Shown here one piece after another: positions 39,287 to 47,591 of a DNA stretch of 48,356 bases. The stretch is from a virus. A program made the position numbers and the translations under genes. Numbering within the stretch: position 1 is the first letter of the stretch; each line of letters opens with the position of its first letter. Location of the stretch: the IMG/VR virus record IMGVR_UViG_3300027907_000006, positions 1 through 48,356 of that record. One strand, 5' to 3'. The notes below the pieces were generated by a model. The model made no database searches. It saw nothing but the letters and a program-made list of their open reading frames with translations, and was not told where the DNA came from.

Positions 39287-40407
39287 GGCTTCGTTCGCAC
39301 GACGCCGTTTGGATCGAGGAAGTCTTCACCGGACATGAGTTTTTTGTAGTCGGCCTCGCCGCGTGGTTTCGGATACATGCGGCCGTCTTTGCCGCGAGCG
39401 GTCGGAATGTTGACCGCCGCATCGGCCGGTGGCGTCGCAGCGGGCGGGGTGGCAGCGGCTGCAACCGCGTCTGCGCCAGCACCAACCGCCGCGCCACCGA
39501 GAGAGTTCGGATCGACGGCTGGCTCATCGAACCCTTGCGGGATCACGGAGTCGGGACCGCTGAAATCGAAGAAGCCTTTTGCTTTCGGCTCAGGAACGTC
39601 ATCGAGCTTGTGTTTGGCCCATACGGCATTTACAGCCGTCTGTACCTTGCCGCCCTTCTGCACGAGGTCTTCGGCCTCTTCAACCATCCTGTCCCTGTAC
39701 TTCTTGGGAATCTTTCTGCCGCCGGATATTTCCTCTTCCTTCAAATCGAATCCGTAGATGATGTCTTCCATCGCGGAGCGCGACAGCATCCGTGGCGGCT
39801 TCCCTCCGTTCAATCCCGCCGCAGCGCGTTTCTCAGCGATGCGATTCAGATGGGCGTCCGCCTGCAACGCGAGCTTGTTCTTGTAGTTAACGTCAGCGAT
39901 GTCCACGGCGTAGCCGTGGCGACGCGCATCGCGCACGCCTTCGTTCTCGAAACGATCATCCTGCAAGCCGCCCATCAGCCGATACTTTTCGACCATCGCG
40001 TTCGCCGCCGCCTGGGCTTTCAACGTCTGCAATATCTGCTTGGCCGTGAATGCAGGCGCATACGGCCCGGACAACGCCATGCCCTTCGTGATGTCGCCGC
40101 CGTGCTCAATGCCCTTGCCGTATAGCTCCATCACGGCGCGCTCTGTCGCCTCGGTGTCTTCGGTGCCGTCTTCCTTGAGAATCGGTTTGAAGCTCGCGAT
40201 CTGCCCGAAGAAACCTTCGGCTAAATCCCGCTCGCTGCGGTCGTGCTCTTCGAGTCCCGCCTTCTTCTGCAATTGGTCGAACATCCACGCATCGCGTCTT
40301 CGCGCGATGTCCTTCTCCGGGTCCGCCGGCGCGAAGGCGCTCGCAAGACTCTTCGCGGCGTCCGCGATCCACGGCGAGTTGTAGTAGAAGTTTGGTATCT
40401 GTGCCAT
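39283..40407 (-). CDS. Internal virion protein, 374 aa
   Basis: A mostly helical protein (AKQILQTLKAQAAANAMVEKYRLM) with an Ala/Pro-rich C-terminal third (GADAVAAAATPPAATPPADAA). It lies immediately upstream of the giant polyvalent protein in the order nozzle - small internal proteins - large protein, as for T7-type internal core proteins. It carries no membrane segment. The start follows AGGAACGCGCAC. Confidence 0.75.
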   Translation of the reverse strand: MAQIPNFYYNSPWIADAAKSLASAFAPADPEKDIARRRDAWMFDQLQKKAGLEEHDRSERDLAEGFFGQIASFKPILKEDGTEDTEATERAVMELYGKGIEHGGDITKGMALSGPYAPAFTAKQILQTLKAQAAANAMVEKYRLMGGLQDDRFENEGVRDARRHGYAVDIADVNYKNKLALQADAHLNRIAEKRAAAGLNGGKPPRMLSRSAMEDIIYGFDLKEEEISGGRKIPKKYRDRMVEEAEDLVQKGGKVQTAVNAVWAKHKLDDVPEPKAKGFFDFSGPDSVIPQGFDEPAVDPNSLGGAAVGAGADAVAAAATPPAATPPADAAVNIPTARGKDGRMYPKPRGEADYKKLMSGEDFLDPNGVVRTKP

Positions 40408-40425
40408 GTGCGCGTTCCTAACAAA

Positions 40426-41202
40426 TCAGAGCGGAAAGGGGACACCCCGCCACGGGGCGGCTTTCAGCATTGGGGACAGGTGCGACAGTGCGCCCGGCTG
40501 CAACCCCGGCAGTTGATAGGCGTTGAACATGTTGGTCGGCGTGGAGAGCACTCCCTGCTTCGCCGCCTCACCGGCCGCCTTCGCTGCACTTGCCGCTGCG
40601 CTTTGGCCGAGCGCAAACGGGGCCATGATCGTCGCGGCCAATTTCATGACATCTCCAGCGGTTGCCCAATCTCTACCAGCGCCGTTCGCGCGCTCCATCA
40701 ACGCGGGTAATACGTTCTGCTGCCAGCCCTGCGTGAAGCCTGCGCCCTGACCGATGTCCTGCGCGTTCTTGCCGGCGAGGATGCTGTTGTCGAGCATCAC
40801 GTCACCGAACGCGGACAGCTTGCCCATCGCGGCGTGGTGCTGGTCGGCCCGCGCCTGCGCTCGCGCCTGCGCGCCCTTGTAGCCTTCGACCATTTGCGTC
40901 GAAGTCTGCGGAGCCTCGATGCCAAGAAATTTCGTGCCCGCCGCCGTCTCAGTCGGCGCGGCAATCTTCGCAGACGATGCGGCCAGCTCCGCCGCGCGTG
41001 CTTCCTCCTTCGCCTTGGTTTGCGCGAACGCCTCGGCCGTGTTCATCGCGGAGGCTTCACCTTCTTTCTGTTGCTTCGATCTTCGCTCGCGCTCCTCCTG
41101 CATGACGCCGGCACGGGCTTGACCGGTCTTCCTCTGCCCCTGCGCGCTCGCGGCGGTGCCTGCGGCCATGAGCGCGAGCATGATCCATGTCAGCGGTTCC
41201 AT
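40426..41202 (-). CDS. Internal virion protein with N-terminal hydrophobic helix, 258 aa
   Basis: The N-terminal MEPLTWIMLALMAAGTAAS is hydrophobic, then a charged helical stretch (QEERERRSKQQKEGEASAM) and an Ala-rich C-terminal part. The start follows GGGAGGCACGTAA and abuts the upstream stop. The small membrane-active internal proteins of podoviruses help form the DNA ejection channel; this role is inferred from position. Confidence 0.7.
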   Translation of the reverse strand: MEPLTWIMLALMAAGTAASAQGQRKTGQARAGVMQEERERRSKQQKEGEASAMNTAEAFAQTKAKEEARAAELAASSAKIAAPTETAAGTKFLGIEAPQTSTQMVEGYKGAQARAQARADQHHAAMGKLSAFGDVMLDNSILAGKNAQDIGQGAGFTQGWQQNVLPALMERANGAGRDWATAGDVMKLAATIMAPFALGQSAAASAAKAAGEAAKQGVLSTPTNMFNAYQLPGLQPGALSHLSPMLKAAPWRGVPFPL

Positions 41203-41823
41203 TTACGTGCCTCCCACGTTGCGCGTGTAGCGATTGCGCTCGTTCCAGCCGGGGATGCGGCCGAACACGTTGTAACGATTCTGGTTGTAGCGTTCGAGGT
41301 CCGCCTGGGTGGCGAGGCCGGCGCTCAAGTCGGTGAACACTTGCCCGAGCATCGGCATGGCCGGCGGTTTGGTGTTGTTCGCAATCTGCGCGGACGCATT
41401 CGCGAATGCCGCGCCCATGTCTGCCGTCTGGTTGAGCTGGTTCAACACCGTGTTCTCGGCGTAGGCCACATCCTTTTTCCGCTCGTTCTGAAAGCCGATG
41501 CCGCGCTGCTCAATTTCGTTGACAGCGCCCGCGTGGGCTGCCGCCTTGTCCTCTTCCTTGTTGATCGCCACCTGAGAATTGCCAAGTCCCGCACGTAGGA
41601 GTGACGCCCGAAGCTGCTTACTCGCTTCCGCGAACTGCCGCTCCATGTCCGGCGTGTACGCCGCCTTCGTCGTCGCCATCAGGTCGTCGTAATACTTGTC
41701 GTTGAAGGCTTCGCCGAATTTCCTGCGCGTCTCCTGCGTGCCGATCTTGACCCGGAACTGTCGCGCTTCCTCTTCTTTGCGAGCGCGCTTCGCTTCCTTT
41801 TTTGCACCACCGTCACCGAACAT
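41203..41823 (-). CDS. Internal virion protein, 206 aa
   Basis: The N-terminus is very charged (KKEAKRARKEEEARQFRVK) and the rest helical with Asn/Gln-rich segments. It follows the GNAT-like gene with an 11-base overlap and precedes the membrane-associated internal protein, matching the internal core protein block of podoviruses. Confidence 0.7.
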   Translation of the reverse strand: MFGDGGAKKEAKRARKEEEARQFRVKIGTQETRRKFGEAFNDKYYDDLMATTKAAYTPDMERQFAEASKQLRASLLRAGLGNSQVAINKEEDKAAAHAGAVNEIEQRGIGFQNERKKDVAYAENTVLNQLNQTADMGAAFANASAQIANNTKPPAMPMLGQVFTDLSAGLATQADLERYNQNRYNVFGRIPGWNERNRYTRNVGGT

Positions 41824-42283
41824 GGCTCAACTCCTTTGCGTACTCGATGCCGCGCAGCTCGTAGCCGGCGCGCGTTGCGACCCGCAGAAACGCGGCGCGT
41901 CGCGAATAGAACCGCATGTAACGCGCCTCACCGAGACGCGCGAACAATTCAAGGTGCGGCTGAAATCTCAGGAAGGCATCGCCGCCTTGGTGCCACACTA
42001 GATAGACAAACAATTCCGTCTCGCCATCACGGTACGGATAGGCGTCGAAGCGCACGATTGCGAACGCAGAGGGGTCCGCGGAATCCACGATCAACACTGC
42101 GCGATTCTCATCGAGCATCTTGCGCACGCCCTCGATGTCCCAATCCTGATCGGTATACATCGCGGACAATTCCTCGAGGCCGGGCAGAATGTCCGCCCAC
42201 ACTTCCCGGTGATCCGGACAGTAGTAGTGAGTCTCCATCACAGCCTCAATCTGCTGTGCTGTCAGAGAAGTGCAGGGCTGCAT
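41813..42283 (-). CDS. GNAT-like acetyltransferase-fold protein, 156 aa
   Basis: The ATG at 42283 follows GAGGATCGGAA and overlaps the nozzle stop by 38 bases. The order of elements (N-terminal helices; AVLIVDSADPSAFAIVRFDAYP strand pair; TELFVYLVWHQGG; helix; MRFYSRRAAFLRVATRAGYE) resembles a GNAT N-acetyltransferase, ending in the typical 'xxGYE' motif. GNAT-fold proteins in this position occur in other podoviruses near internal core proteins. Activity is not demonstrated. Confidence 0.65.
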   Translation of the reverse strand: MQPCTSLTAQQIEAVMETHYYCPDHREVWADILPGLEELSAMYTDQDWDIEGVRKMLDENRAVLIVDSADPSAFAIVRFDAYPYRDGETELFVYLVWHQGGDAFLRFQPHLELFARLGEARYMRFYSRRAAFLRVATRAGYELRGIEYAKELSHVR

Positions 42284-44198
42284 TTCCGATCCTCGCTGGG
42301 CCGACATAGGTGGACTTCAGTTCCAGCGACAGCGCTGGCGACTCTCCGTTGATTGCAATCTTCTGCTGCGCGTAGGTGCTCTTCGTCAGGTTGGCTAACA
42401 AGTCGAGCGCCGTGGGAACCGTGGGATCGAACGAGCCGCGAACGGACCATGTGCCGAACAATGCCACGTCGATGCCGGTCCAGTTCTTCAAGGTCGCGGG
42501 CTTGTCGCCATCGATGTACGGAATGCGCGCGAGCGCTTCGGTGTTGTCATAGACCGTGCCGTCTTCGTCGCCGTAGATAATGATGTCATTGCCCGAACGC
42601 CAGTAGACGCTGTTATCCGACGACACTAGATAGTCGATGGGCGCCTCAGTGGCGTCGTAGTACGTCCATGCCGAAATGCGACTGGAGGGATAGAACGACA
42701 ACACAAATATCTTGTCGTACAGCGCCATCCACAACCGGCCGGAGCGTGGATCGACTATTCCCCAGACGTTGAACTTCTTCTGCGCTTCGGTGAGGGTTCC
42801 GATCTTCTCGCGCACGAGGTCATCGATCAGGTTGCCGATGTCTGCGGCGAACGCTTCGAGCGACGAGCTGCGCGCTCGAAGCGAGCGGATGCCGCTGACA
42901 TCGAGGTACATAACTTCGCTCTGTCCGAAAGGCACGGCGCTGTGTGGTGCAAAGGTGCCGGTGCCGTGGATGGTCTGCTTCTTGATGTCCCCGTTCGGGT
43001 CGCCTTCCTCGATGTGCCACACAAAGACGTGGCGCGTACCGAAGACAGCCAGGTCTCCGCCGAAATCTGCCATTGACGTGAGAAACGGGGCGAGGGCTGT
43101 CTGCATCGAATGCTGGATAAAGCCGGCGGTGGAGCCTACGCCTGACCACACCGTTGCATCCTCTGTCACCGAGTAGTTGAGCAACGACCCCTGCAACGAG
43201 AACATGCGCGAGTTGAACGCGCGGGCGAAATATCCTTTCTCATCGATGTCGCCGGGGTCGAGATGTGGCGTGGGCGCTTCCCTCAACGATCCTGACGAGC
43301 CGGGGATGCCGCCGGCAAACGTCGCGGTGCCGCCGGGGTCCACACGACACGGGCCTTTGACCTTCATCTCGATCTTCCAACCGTTGTAAGTGATGCCGAT
43401 GTCTTCGATCCAGAATTTCACCTTGTTCAAGTTGGCCTGAGCCTTGACCACGACCGGGGCTGCACCGGTTACGGGCGGCACGAAACTGTTGACGGCAAAC
43501 ATCGCCGCCGCCGCCGTTGACTGCGTATTGGTGGGCATGACATCAACGATGCTGCACACCGGCCAGCCGCCGACGACCGCGCTCTCCGGGACGATAAGAA
43601 AGGCATCGACGCCCCAATTGCGAGTAGTGGCCGGGGCGAGTAGGTAGATCGCCGTGATGGTGATGTCAGGTGTCGATTCGGGTTTCGTGTTTGTGTACGC
43701 GAGCGTGAGTTCCGCTGCCGGCTTGCCGCCGGGAGAGGTCACTGGAGGAGTGCCGCCGCCTTCCACCGGGGGATTCTCTGGCACGACCACGGGCTTGTTG
43801 TCGTACCAGTGGATGATGCGGCCGAGAGGGTAGGTCGCATCCGGCGCGTACTGCGCGACCACGTACAGGTGCGTGTTGAATTCTTCAACCGACAGGATGC
43901 GGACGAGGGGCGCACCCAATGGATCGGGGATGGAGTGGTAGATAGTGCCCGGAGGCAGTCCCACCGGAGCCGTCGCCGCGTCTCCCCATGTGTGATAGAT
44001 GCGCCCCTCAGTCACATAGAAGCCAACCGTCGTGTCCGGCATTGTCGAATCCACGACAAACGCCGCGCGCTTCTCCAGCTCGCCGCCCAACGTGACGTGG
44101 CAGTCGCGCCCATCGAGGAGCGCGCCCGCTTCCGTCGTATCGCGTAGTCGTCGCGTGTCGATGCCTTTCTCGAATGACTTGACGACCGTGTAGCCCAT
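42246..44198 (-). CDS. Tail tubular protein B-like nozzle, 650 aa
   Basis: This long beta-rich protein matches the tail nozzle of T7-like phages in size and in its start (KSFEKGIDTRRLRDTTEAGALLDGRDCHVTLGGELEKRAAFV), where the leading motif is typical. It forms the lower tail tube that contacts the host. It directly follows the adaptor gene with 0 bases between stop and start codons. Confidence 0.8.
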   Translation of the reverse strand: MGYTVVKSFEKGIDTRRLRDTTEAGALLDGRDCHVTLGGELEKRAAFVVDSTMPDTTVGFYVTEGRIYHTWGDAATAPVGLPPGTIYHSIPDPLGAPLVRILSVEEFNTHLYVVAQYAPDATYPLGRIIHWYDNKPVVVPENPPVEGGGTPPVTSPGGKPAAELTLAYTNTKPESTPDITITAIYLLAPATTRNWGVDAFLIVPESAVVGGWPVCSIVDVMPTNTQSTAAAAMFAVNSFVPPVTGAAPVVVKAQANLNKVKFWIEDIGITYNGWKIEMKVKGPCRVDPGGTATFAGGIPGSSGSLREAPTPHLDPGDIDEKGYFARAFNSRMFSLQGSLLNYSVTEDATVWSGVGSTAGFIQHSMQTALAPFLTSMADFGGDLAVFGTRHVFVWHIEEGDPNGDIKKQTIHGTGTFAPHSAVPFGQSEVMYLDVSGIRSLRARSSSLEAFAADIGNLIDDLVREKIGTLTEAQKKFNVWGIVDPRSGRLWMALYDKIFVLSFYPSSRISAWTYYDATEAPIDYLVSSDNSVYWRSGNDIIIYGDEDGTVYDNTEALARIPYIDGDKPATLKNWTGIDVALFGTWSVRGSFDPTVPTALDLLANLTKSTYAQQKIAINGESPALSLELKSTYVGPARIGNAALHFSDSTAD

Positions 44199-44954
44199 CT
44201 ACGGCCCCACAGAGAACGGGACCGGGTGCGCGTAAATCTCGGGCTGCTGCCCTTTCTTCTCGGCGTCGCCGCCATTGAGATTGAAACTGCGGTTCTTCTC
44301 CTGACTGCCGCGCAACTTCATGTAGAGCGAAGTCGCCGCTTGCTGTTTCGCCTGGGCATCGTCCTTGCGATCCCGCACGAGGATTTCCGCTGCGGCGGTC
44401 AGCACAATCAGATCCCCGTCGATGTCGCAGCGGTCGCTGTCGGAGTTGAACGGGCGAAGGAATCGAATGCCGGTGAAGCGGATGTTTCCCTCAAGCGTGC
44501 CGCCCACGATGCCGCTGTCGGAGGGCAGTGGCCACACCTCGATCATGCCGCGATTGTCGGGAGTGCCGGCGGTGTCGGCCGGGTCCTCCGCGATGTCCCA
44601 ATTCATGATCGGCCACGAGCGCTCGTTGTTGCGCGGATCGTAGGTCGAGTAGTGCCGCTCGTTGATGCCGAAGGTCAGCGGCAACCACTGCCCGCCGAAC
44701 TTCACCTCTGCGCAGTCGATGCGCTCATACGGAAGATCGTCGGGGCAGTTGTAGTAGCGCTGGCCAGCGTTTAACTGGATGTCACGCGACACGCGCATGT
44801 GCATCCAGTCCCAATCGGACCAGATGCGTCGCTGCGTGCGCTTGAGCACTTGAACCAGCGAATCACGATTGTTGATTCCGTGGGCTGCGTTCTGGCTGTA
44901 ACCGCATTCCGCCTTCAGGTCGCTCAACAACTCGCCGAGCGTTTGGCCGCGCAC
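44199..44954 (-). CDS. Tail tubular protein A-like adaptor, 251 aa (GTG start)
   Basis: The GTG at 44954 follows GGGTGACCGC. The protein has the N-terminal helix and beta core of gp11-type adaptors (LLSDLKAECGYSQNAAHGIN, RTQRRIWSDWDWMHMRV, RYYNCPDDL, ERIDCAEVKF), which join the portal to the nozzle. Order capsid - small protein - adaptor - nozzle supports this. Confidence 0.8.
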   Translation of the reverse strand: MRGQTLGELLSDLKAECGYSQNAAHGINNRDSLVQVLKRTQRRIWSDWDWMHMRVSRDIQLNAGQRYYNCPDDLPYERIDCAEVKFGGQWLPLTFGINERHYSTYDPRNNERSWPIMNWDIAEDPADTAGTPDNRGMIEVWPLPSDSGIVGGTLEGNIRFTGIRFLRPFNSDSDRCDIDGDLIVLTAAAEILVRDRKDDAQAKQQAATSLYMKLRGSQEKNRSFNLNGGDAEKKGQQPEIYAHPVPFSVGP

Positions 44955-44958
44955 GCGG

Positions 44959-45300
44959 TCACCCGGACTTCGCGCTCACCTGAAACTTCGCGGCAGCTTC
45001 CGCAGGTTTCAGCAGAGCCGGATTGATGCCGAGCGCATCGATGCGCGAGGGGAACGCGGGGCCGGGGAAGTCGCGCCAGATGTTCTGAATGCGCTCGCCG
45101 TGCAGTGGATAGGCTTCCTTCAAGCGCTGGATTTCCTCGAACGGTTCGCGCTTCACTTCGCCCACCGGTTCGATGGACAGGACCGCATCCGCGCCGTGCA
45201 GTGACTGCAAAAGCAGCACTTCAGCAGGGGAGAGGCCCGTCTTCCAAACCATGTTGTTGCGGTCGCCAGTCAGCGCAACCATTGCGTTTAATGTCTGCAT
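44959..45300 (-). CDS. Hypothetical head-associated protein, 113 aa
   Basis: The ATG at 45300 follows AAGGAGCGAGCG. The protein is soluble with mixed helices (SPAEVLLLQSLHGADAVLSIEP, PFEEIQRLKEAYPLHGERIQNIW). It lies between the capsid terminator and the adaptor, where podoviruses often carry a small head-completion or decoration protein. No family is recognised. Confidence 0.65.
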   Translation of the reverse strand: MQTLNAMVALTGDRNNMVWKTGLSPAEVLLLQSLHGADAVLSIEPVGEVKREPFEEIQRLKEAYPLHGERIQNIWRDFPGPAFPSRIDALGINPALLKPAEAAAKFQVSAKSG

Positions 45301-45317
45301 CGCTCGCTCCTTGTCAG

Positions 45318-45344
45318 AAAAGGGGCGGCAAGAGCGCCGCCCCT
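45318..45344 (-). terminator. Rho-independent terminator downstream of major capsid
   Basis: On the - strand, AGGGGCGGC/GCCGCCCCT (9-bp stem, 6-base loop) is followed by TTTCT. Located just 3' of the capsid gene, it probably lets part of transcription continue while raising capsid mRNA, as in many phages. Confidence 0.85.
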
Positions 45345-45358
45345 AAATCGGCCTCGCG

Positions 45359-46417
45359 TCACGTCACCTGAAAGAGAGCGTGACAATTGAGCTGATCGGC
45401 ACAGAGCTGCGCGGTGTACGTGCGCGCCTTGAAGAGCGCGTACACGTCATGCGGACGAGCGGGCGCGTGATCCTTGCCCCACTCCTGTTCCATCGCGTAG
45501 ATGTACAGATGCTTGGGGTCGATCACGTAGCAGCTATTCACGAACGCGCCGCCCAAGTCATCGAGACTCGGGTCGTACTGGAACACCAGATCGTTGTAGC
45601 GAATGTCCGCTACCGCGATGTCGGTGCTCGCCGGACGGCTCCAGCCCGCGTCCGTGTAGTAGCCCTTGTCACGGAGCTGCTTCACGAGCGCATCGAGGAA
45701 GCCCGATCCTGCGAACGCCTTCGTCGGCTTGCCGCCGTAGCGGCGAAGCTGGCGCATCTCCGAATGGATCACGTTCGGCAGTTCGGTCGTCGCGACGGGC
45801 CATGTCGCATAGCGGTTTCTCCACCACGTATTCGTCGCGCGGTCGAGACCGCCCGTGACACCGACAGCCGGCGTCGCCGTGATGAAGTAGCGAGCGCCGA
45901 TGAACCCGAGCGGGTCTGCGGTGCCGTCGCCCCAGAACATCGTGTTGAGGGACTTCATGGTGATTTCACCGAAGGTCTCAACCTTGTCCTGCATGATGTT
46001 GGTGATCGCCGTCACCTCACGCTTGCTGTGCTTGCTGGTGTTCTCGCCGAACGCGGAATCCGTGACGCTGATGCCGTCGATCTTCAGTTCGGTGAACGTG
46101 CAGTTCCAGCCGGTGTGAACCTCGCGCCACGGGTACTTCACACGCTCGATGCCGGCGATGTTGCCGTATGCCACCGGATCGTCATGCGTGAAGCCACGCA
46201 GCGAGCCAGTAGGCGGAACGGCCGCGCCTTCAAAGCTGTACTTACCCTTGACCGGGATGGTGATGTCGCCCTTGCCACCGGGGAACGTCTTGCGTGCCCC
46301 TTCGAGCGCGGCCAGGAGCGGTTTGTCCTGGATGCTCTGGGGCAATGGCTGCCCCTTGAAATGGAAGTCGAGAGCGGCGTTAGCAATGCTTGCCAGCTCC
46401 GACGCAGTAAAAGCCAT
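45359..46417 (-). CDS. Major capsid protein, 352 aa
   Basis: The ATG follows GGAGGCTGCACAC. The protein is alpha/beta and soluble, of common capsid length, directly downstream of a coiled-coil scaffold and upstream of a terminator and the adaptor. It contains SIANAALDFHFKG at the start and a C-terminal FKARTYTAQLCADQLNCHALFQ. Assignment is by position, length and composition; the fold class (probably HK97-like) is inferred. Confidence 0.82.
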   Translation of the reverse strand: MAFTASELASIANAALDFHFKGQPLPQSIQDKPLLAALEGARKTFPGGKGDITIPVKGKYSFEGAAVPPTGSLRGFTHDDPVAYGNIAGIERVKYPWREVHTGWNCTFTELKIDGISVTDSAFGENTSKHSKREVTAITNIMQDKVETFGEITMKSLNTMFWGDGTADPLGFIGARYFITATPAVGVTGGLDRATNTWWRNRYATWPVATTELPNVIHSEMRQLRRYGGKPTKAFAGSGFLDALVKQLRDKGYYTDAGWSRPASTDIAVADIRYNDLVFQYDPSLDDLGGAFVNSCYVIDPKHLYIYAMEQEWGKDHAPARPHDVYALFKARTYTAQLCADQLNCHALFQVT

Positions 46418-46447
46418 GTGTGCAGCCTCCGAGCGAGGCCGACCGAA

Positions 46448-47503
46448 CTACCCGCCCAGCGCGTTCTCTATTGCTTCGCGCATGGACTTGGGCTGTGCCT
46501 CGGCCGGCTTGTTGAGTCGTCGGCCGACCGTTGGGCTGGATATGGCACGAGGCTGCGGTCTGAACGCTTGGAGTCGCTTTGTCACGGTGTCGTAGGCTGA
46601 TTTCGCCATTCCCCGCGCATCTGCGACCGTCGTCGGAACGCCATGCTTCGTGACCAATGCCGTCAACGCATCGACCACCATGTCGTGCTTTTCCGGCGTG
46701 TAGTCGGGGTCGGAGGCTTTCAGTTCTGCCTGATACGCATTGACTGAATCATGAATCTCGCGCGCTCTCTGCGCGGTGCTGGTTCGCTCGCGTTCCGTGG
46801 CTTCCGCTTGGTTGCGGGTGCGGTCGAGGTTGGTCGTCGCGCGTAGCTGCGCTACCTCTTTCGCCGTGGCGTCATCGAGAGTGCCGTCATCGACCTTCTC
46901 TTTGAGGTCCGGTGGCAATGAATAGCCCACCTTCTCCTGCCACATCACGGTGAACTTCTGAAGCTGTTCAACCGCTGCCTTCGGATCACTTGCGAGAAGT
47001 CGGGGCCATGCGAACAGTTGTGCCATGTCGTCCTGCGACATGCCCATCTTCATCGCGTCGCGCCCGATGTCTGCCAGCGTGGCATCCATCTCGCGATAGC
47101 GCTCGTTCGCACCCTTGAGCTGTTTGTTCTCCGTGATTACCTCACGGAAGCGCTCAATTTTGTTGAGCGGAACATCAGCCTTCAACTTCTCCAGCGCCGC
47201 GAGTAACGCATCGTCACTCACGTCCTGCGTTTCTGGTTTCTTTCCTGCTTCCGGCTCTGGCTTCTCGCCTTCGGCGGTGGACGGTTCCGCTTTGGCCGCT
47301 GGTCTCGTCGGTGCGTCTTCGTCGTCCTCGAAGGTCTTAACTTCGAGAGCGTTCTTGACCACATCGAGAAGAGACTTGCGCTCCTCGTCCTTGGCAGGTG
47401 ACGAATCTGCTAACGCTTTCGCGTCTGCGTCGGGGGCTGGTTCGCTGCCGGGTGACGGTTCCGGCTCCGGGGTGTCAGTCGATTGGTCGTCGTCTTTGGC
47501 CAC
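46448..47503 (-). CDS. Scaffolding protein, 351 aa (GTG start)
   Basis: GTG at 47503 is the best start; an ATG at 47668 would overlap the portal. The N-terminal third is acidic and Pro/Glu-rich (STDTPEPEPSPGSEPAPDADA, EKPEPEAGKKPETQ), the centre strongly helical and charged (KKIERFREVITENKQLKGANERYREM), and the C-terminus basic (AISSPTVGRRLNKPAEAQPKSMREAI). This arrangement and the position between portal and capsid are typical of podovirus scaffolds. Confidence 0.85.
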   Translation of the reverse strand: MAKDDDQSTDTPEPEPSPGSEPAPDADAKALADSSPAKDEERKSLLDVVKNALEVKTFEDDEDAPTRPAAKAEPSTAEGEKPEPEAGKKPETQDVSDDALLAALEKLKADVPLNKIERFREVITENKQLKGANERYREMDATLADIGRDAMKMGMSQDDMAQLFAWPRLLASDPKAAVEQLQKFTVMWQEKVGYSLPPDLKEKVDDGTLDDATAKEVAQLRATTNLDRTRNQAEATERERTSTAQRAREIHDSVNAYQAELKASDPDYTPEKHDMVVDALTALVTKHGVPTTVADARGMAKSAYDTVTKRLQAFRPQPRAISSPTVGRRLNKPAEAQPKSMREAIENALGG

Positions 47504-47554
47504 GGTGCGTCTCTGAGGCGAACGCGCGGACTGTACCGCTAAGGCGACAAAGAA

Positions 47555-47582
47555 TCTACACCGGTCTATAGACCGGTGTAGA
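47555..47582. promoter_or_regulatory. 28-bp perfect palindrome between portal and scaffold
   Basis: All 28 bases from 47555 to 47582 form a perfect palindrome centred on TCTATAGA (arms TCTACACCGG / CCGGTGTAGA). It lies between the portal stop (47592) and scaffold start (47503). On the - strand it is followed by TTCTTTG, so it may act as a weak terminator or an RNA stability element, or be a protein-binding operator. Confidence 0.75.
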
Positions 47583-47591
47583 CGACCCTCA

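Noticed and set aside
40834-41598. Open frame opposite the internal virion proteins
   Set aside because: Leu/Arg-rich antisense shadow; the - strand frames have proper starts, coupling and protein-like composition.
45380-46600. Long open frame opposite the major capsid gene
   Set aside because: It is antisense to the capsid, Arg-rich, lacks a start signal and reflects codon bias.
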